From: Terfezia claveryi
Taxonomy: Eukaryota > Ascomycota > Pezizomycetes > Pezizales > Pezizaceae
NCBI GenBank assembly: GCA_015179025.1
Contig: WHUX01000315.1
Coordinates: 1-47,369 of the forward strand
Reading direction: 5' to 3'
Length of the DNA stretch: 47,369 nucleotides
Numbering within the stretch: position 1 is the stretch's first letter; each line of letters opens with the position of its first letter. Shown in pieces: positions 42,346-47,369 of this stretch. The notes beneath the pieces are model-generated. The model saw only the letters and a program-made list of their open reading frames with translations, made no database searches and was not told the DNA's origin. The position numbers and the translations under genes were made by a program.

Positions 42346-42871
42346 AAGACCCTATCTTGAGCAAAGACTTAAGCTAGCACTCTGAGTGCTAAAGACCCAA
42401 ATGAGTACTGTAAGCGCTAAAGACTTGAACAAGCACCTCGAGCATGCAAATGAACAAGACTACCCTCTTGTACTGGCAAGTCGGGTTAGATAGCTGAGAT
42501 AGCTGGAAAAGTATGCATTGAACCTTTTTCTGTAATATTGGCTTTTTCCTATAGGGTTTTACCATGTAGAGGTTTTTAATGGTAATAGCATATGGGAATA
42601 CCCCTCCCTATGAGATTACCCCAGATCTACTGATCTTTTAAAATATTCCAGATCTATAATCTATATATATATTGTACCTTATATTGAGATACCTCCAAAT
42701 CAATTGATCTATATATTATAGAAAGTGGATTGATAGCAAGTTACCAAAGAAGTGAAGCCACTTGGTCTGATATTTAAGCACTAGTATAATATCACTATAT
42801 TTAAGAAAATATCCCCGTCTTTCCAAACTCTTCTACAGGCTAATGTATAAGACTGTTTAGGTGCTATTGTT

Positions 42872-42968
42872 TGGACCACCGTGTCCAATGTTGTCAGACT
42901 ACCATGTCCAATATTGTTGGACCACTATGTCCAATTTTATTGAACTGCCATATCTAATGTTGTCTGGG
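42872..42968. repeat. 24 bp tandem repeats inside the TRIM
   Basis: Four copies of the type GGACCACCGTGTCCAATGTT plus GT. Confidence 0.78.
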
Positions 42969-43063
42969 CTAGCCTCAATGTCTATGCCTTTAAACATAAG
43001 CATATGGATTAGAGGATTAGTGAAGATGATTGGTTGGGATACCCTCTAGCAGAGGGGGAGTAC

Positions 43064-43329
43064 TATTATAGCTGAGATTATGCAGACTGGGCTAGTACTA
43101 CCTGACGGTGGGTGGCCTAAAGTCAAACCTGCTTTCCTATATATATGCCCACTTCTTGTATCTAGCTATTGCTCTCTAAAACTCATGTGAAGTTTTGTAT
43201 CACTGGGTTACTTTGAATGAAGCTACTATTCTTTGTACTGTATACCCAGTTAGGCCCAAGCAAGTGATTTTATCTCTATATATTGATATTCTGATAGATA
43301 TTACTATAATTGCTAGCTTACCCCTAACA
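43064..43329 (+). repeat. TRIM-like element, right LTR
   Basis: 266 bp partner of 41677-41942. Confidence 0.8.
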
Positions 43330-43390
43330 AAGATACTGGATACAATAGCTTAAAATAGGACACATGACTTTATTACTGTCATAACCATGT

Positions 43391-44060
43391 TGTAATGAAT
43401 GGTACTAGACAGTATTCATTCGGTACCATTTATACAATCTATATCCATAGGCATGGACGTTTGTATATTTTGGTTCTGCTGAGGTAAGACCTCAGAAGGG
43501 TAGGGAGATTACTATGTAGGACGTTCCCGAAGGGAACAGTAATTAACTAGTGTAATCTATCTTATATGATTTGTGCTATCTAAGCTATATGATCTTGATC
43601 TGATCGGAATATAGGCTTGCTTGCTCTGAAGGCTTGCTTCTTGTCTTCTGTGGATTCCAGAGGGAATCCAGCGGCCTATTTATACTCCTCTGGGATCTGA
43701 TGACTAAGGAAATAAATACAATAAAGGGTGGCACACCAGAAGGTGGTGCGCTGTACAAAAGGGGTCATGTGGCCATAGTAATGAGTCACACGCCTTAGAC
43801 AATGGTCATGTGGCCATAGTAATGAGTCACACGCCTTAAACAGAGGTCACGCGGCCATAATGAGGGTGTCTTCATATGGCAAGTGCCATGAAACTTCCCA
43901 TGGCAGATTCCGCATGCTATGGACGCTTATAAAGCAATAGGAGGTGGTAGAAGGCTAGTCCTTCAACTGAGAGGCTTAGCTACATAACATAGTAGTAATA
44001 TAGGAAATACAAAAGTATATAATCAATTATATAAGCAATGAGATAACGTTCTCCATTACA
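43391..44060 (-). repeat. Copy C 3-prime LTR
   Basis: 670 bp; shorter than the copy A LTR because of a small deletion near 43630. TGTAAT and ATTACA ends, TATA and the 41 bp TGAGTCA repeats are present. Confidence 0.92.
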
Positions 44061-44088
44061 CTTCCCCACATAGAAGGATTTCCTATCC

Positions 44089-47000
44089 TTACTTCCTTCG
44101 CTCTGCCATATTGGTTTCCATACATCCTAAGATTTGATGCATTGTTAATACATTAGCATTAACATGAATATCCTTAGTGTTTCCTTAACTCATGATTCTA
44201 TCTCGTTCTTGTTGGATGAAAGCTCGAGTCTCATCTCTGGTTCGTGGTCCTTGTTTTCCTTTAGTCCTTCGATGTCTCTTGAATGTGTATTCCATACTTC
44301 CGGTCATCTAGAAGTCTTGAAGAATTTTGGTGGTGATATCTTTGGCGTTTACCCAGGAATCATAATTAGGAGTGTATCCTAGCCATCTGACCTTATATTG
44401 TCTTTCTCCAGTTCGAGGAGCTGTTCTGAATTCTAATACCTTTTCAACTTCATAACGATTATCTTGAATTGGTCCTGGTTCCTGAGTTTGTCTATGAGGG
44501 AACTGGGTAGGATCGTTTTTATAGTAGGGTTTGAGTTTGCTGATATGAAAAGTATTATATATGAGGTGGAGGTCAGGTTGACTGGATAAGTCTAGGCTAT
44601 AGTTATTGCGTTTCCGATTACTGGAAATAATGGGAAATGGGCCTAGCCATTTTGGTTTGAGTTTGGGTGAGATGTTTGATAGATTGATATTTTCTGAGGA
44701 AAGCATAACCTATTGCCCGACTGAAAATTTGGCTGTATTAGGTAGTCGTTTGTTCGCTTGAGATGCTTGAGTCTTCTTGGCGTCATATAGGTTTTTAGAC
44801 GTTACCTCATAACGTTCATTTGCAGGTACATATGCATTAATGGGGTATGGAAGTATGATACGCCAAGATGTGCATTAAATCCAAATAGTGTGGAAAAGGG
44901 ACTATTCTGTCTAGCAGCGTTATACCTAGAGTTAAGTTTCAACTGTATTTCTGTAGTTTCTGTAGCCTATCAAATCCTTCGATTTTACAGGCTCTTGCTA
45001 CTTGTAGAATTTCTTTGTTCACAATTTCCGATTGTCCGTCTGCACGTGGATGATATGCGGTGGACGGTTCCAACTTGATTCCTTTATTCCTAGCCCAATC
45101 TTGAAAGTGCGTTGACATAAAAAGAGTGTCGCGGTCAAAAACAATACAGAAGGGGTATCCCATAGTCGGGACTACATAAGTATCAAAGGTAGCAGTACAT
45201 TGTTCTGCTGTGAAATTATCTGAGACAGGAATAAGAAACTTGAATCCTGATTGTCTATCGACAATCGTCCAAAGTCGTGAAATACAAACTACATGATCTT
45301 CTTCAACAGGAATATTGGGTACAAAATTGAACACTTAGTAAACACAAGTGCTACTTTAAGAAAATCCATCGATATGTCAGTCCATGGCCTGCTTGGTACA
45401 TGTAATGGGGTTACGAGTCCAAGTGGCGCCTTGTTGGAATACTTTGTCCGTTGACAAGTATTACAACTTCTGATATAGTCCTTAGTTGGTTCTGCAAAGG
45501 ACTGGCAATCATATCGGTCAGTAAGATATTTCATCGTTTTTTCAATGCCACCATGAGCGGTTGCTTCATGTGCGTCTTTAATAACCAATTCGAGATAGTT
45601 CTTACCTTCGATGTTAAAGGTAGAGGGCAAGACTAGTCTCCATTGTCCTTGTCGGTTCTTGACATACAAAAATCCGTCTTTTCTTCTATGATCCTTACGA
45701 TTCACAAAGGTATCATAATAGTTCTTCCAGATAGGACATACTCTCATGCATGATTGATATGCAGCTTTCATACCTGTTCCTTGGTCAAGCCAGTGTGTGA
45801 TGAAGTAGTCCTTGTCGTCTACCCATCCGTCGCTGATGTGTTTCTCTTCAATGAGCTTGTTGAGGGTCAGTTCGATCCTTGTGTTGAAGTCATTGATGGT
45901 GGGTTTCTTTCCTTGCATGTAGAAGCATTATGTCCTGAGAACTTACAGAAATCACAACGCTGTCTGGAGGTCTTGGTATCTTGAATGAAAGAGGGTAGAT
46001 CTTCGCAATGGCTACTCGCTTTTTAGAATGAGTGGTGACGGCGGCGGTGTTGATTGGAATTGCGTTACTGCTGCTAGCAGTTGCAGCTGGTTGTTAGGTG
46101 CATTCCATGGTTGTTGTGGAGCAACAGGAGTATCCATGATCTCCTGTTCCATTTGTGGTTGGTCATCTGTTCGGTAGGGTTACTGAACTGAATGCTGGGT
46201 TGAAGAGTGGGTTGTGTCGGCTTGTTGGCAATCCATCTTTTTGCCCATTCTCCGATTTCCTGGATAGCTTCTTCACGGCTGAGAGCTGGTGGAGGTGGAT
46301 AAGCTGGCGTTTGTTGTACTGGTGCTAGTTCCTTTTGAGGCTCATTTGCGGCTAGGATATGCGCAATACGAGTCGTAAGGAATTCCTTCTCCTTCTTAAG
46401 AACTGAGGCTGTCAGGTCACAGTTCAAACTGCCATGTCCATGGTGGTTGCAGATTGCACATGTTTCACGGTGAACATGCGGTTGTTCATGGCGTGGGAGC
46501 TGCCATGAACTGGACAGTAAAAATCGCGGCAAAAGGACCAGTGCAGCCTTTTGTGTTGTTGCCAATTGCTATGAGCCAGGTCGATAGCAATTTCTTTCGC
46601 TTCTTCAGGAGCGAGGGTATTTTGTTGTGCGTTTTCAGAAGATGGAGGCCTATATCTTAGTCCAAGAACTGTTAAGGGTTTGTTCTTGTTTATATTGGGT
46701 ACACGATCATACCCGCTGAAAACTTCTTCCGGTATAGTGGATAGAGTCTCATCGTCTGAGGACTCTTCTTCCTTCATCATGTCATATTCGCTTTCTTCGT
46801 CCTGGATGCCCTCGAAGTATGGACAGAAGATATGGTGTCCAAGTTCTTCGGCTCTTCCACGACATTTGTTGAAGTCGCAGTCGACATGCTTGAAATTGAT
46901 AGCTCCGCGAGAAACCATATTGTTCTGAGTAGAGGTTTCTGGTGAGTGGAAAGTTCTTAAAGCGTTGGTAGAGATGTTGCGGTTGTAGGTATGGTTAGGA

Positions 47001-47369
47001 GGATCGATGCTGTTGGAAATATAATCGTCCTCGGTGGTGGGAGTATCCAAGTATTTATGCTTTCTTGATAGAGCGTCTGCTATCAAATTTTCCTTTCCTG
47101 CGGTATGCTGTATGTCTGTATCAAATTCCATTAGGTAATCTTGCCATCGCCTCAATTTTGACTTGCAGGCGTTTGAGTATGAAGGTTACTAATGGTTTGT
47201 GGTCGGTAAGGATAGTGAACTTGTGACCTCTCAATTGTGCTTCAAAAAATTTTAATGAGTCAATAATCGCTAATAATTCTTTTTGAAAGGTACGATAATT
47301 GAGTTGTGCTGGATTAAATTTTCTAGAGTGGAAGCATGATGGTCTGATGTGCGTCAACGTCCTTGACCT
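44089..47369 (-). pseudogene. Copy C pol (RNase H, zinc-knuckle linker, integrase, chromodomain)
   Basis: From the right edge: RNase H (47357-47121, then shifted), linker with knuckle 1 CAICNHHGHGSLNC and knuckle 2 CDFCKFSGHNASTC, integrase 45918-44939 (HHCC, SMDFL, IVFDRD, DGQSE all present), then the GPY/F-like part and chromodomain in 44706-44308 (KVRWLGYTPNYDSWVNAKDI). It ends MAERRK and TAA at 44089. About ten one-base deletions against copy A break the frame, for example near 44960, 44855, 45320, 45905, 46005, 46095, 46160 and 47155. Confidence 0.88.

Larger units (their letters stand above)
41677..43329 (+). mobile_element. Miniature LTR retrotransposon (TRIM-like)
   Basis: Two direct repeats of exactly 266 bp (41677-41942 and 43064-43329) enclose 1,121 bp without coding capacity. 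A purine tract, GCAGAGGGGGAGTAC, lies directly before the second repeat. The ends TATTATAGC and GCC(C)TAACA suggest original TGTTA and TAACA ends with a G-to-A change. The flanks (AAATT and AAGAT) do not form a clear duplication. Such non-coding elements depend on a partner's proteins. Confidence 0.75.
43391..47369 (-). mobile_element. Ty3/gypsy chromodomain retrotransposon, copy C (partial)
   Basis: The 3-prime LTR and the second half of pol; the element continues beyond the right edge of the window. It has few stop codons but many single-base deletions relative to copies A and B. It has neither the GAGAC element nor the solo LTR, so it supplies empty sites. Confidence 0.92.

Overview
The window is repeat-dense, AT-rich DNA from a filamentous ascomycete (Pezizomycotina). 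The evidence is pogo/Fot-type DDE transposases, a chromodomain-bearing Ty3/gypsy retrotransposon in several copies, a LINE ORF1 fragment like those of mould Tad elements, a fungal-type aminoglycoside-phosphotransferase-like kinase pseudogene with a TATA plus CA-rich promoter, and C:G-to-T:A nonsense mutations of the kind left by repeat-induced point mutation (RIP). The species cannot be named from the sequence. No gene here looks intact and functional.

Left part (1-9.0 kb): a decayed pogo transposase tail, a 22-24 bp minisatellite, the kinase pseudogene (4013-2464, minus), a frameshifted gag-like gene (5730-4442, minus), a LINE ORF1 fragment, a small broken Cys-motif gene, and a 473 bp MITE with perfect 26 bp inverted ends. 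Middle part (9.0-21.5 kb): a pogo element split by a complete 9,857 bp gypsy element (copy A, minus, 679 bp LTRs, TTTAG target duplication). Copy A in turn carries a solo LTR of another family and a small GAGAC-rich inverted-repeat element. The whole gag-pol of copy A is one reading frame broken only by nonsense codons.

Region 21.5-31 kb is a mosaic: a second minisatellite, a fold-back element, a pogo-type MITE, a second pogo copy (23.8-26.5 kb), a 153 bp tandem repeat, a GC-rich relative of the GAGAC element, a 5S rRNA-like relic, a Ty1/copia RNase H remnant and a fragmentary hypothetical gene with a hairpin. Region 31.0-40.86 kb is gypsy copy B (AGCAT target duplication), with the GAGAC element inside one LTR and another solo LTR in pol. 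Copy B sits in a terminal inverted-repeat element (to 41.67 kb). Next comes a non-coding miniature LTR retrotransposon (41.68-43.33 kb), and gypsy copy C runs off the right edge from 43.39 kb.

The relations between parts are insertion order and decay, not a pathway. Copy C provides empty sites that prove several of the secondary insertions, and comparing A, B and C shows the ancestral codons behind the stops. The most unusual feature is a roughly 400-residue segment between RNase H and integrase in all three gypsy copies. It holds two CCHC zinc knuckles in addition to the Gag knuckle. The GAGAC-rich short element family, with CATCAG ends and an apparent 2 bp target duplication, is the second candidate for something undescribed. 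All counts and alignments were made by eye.
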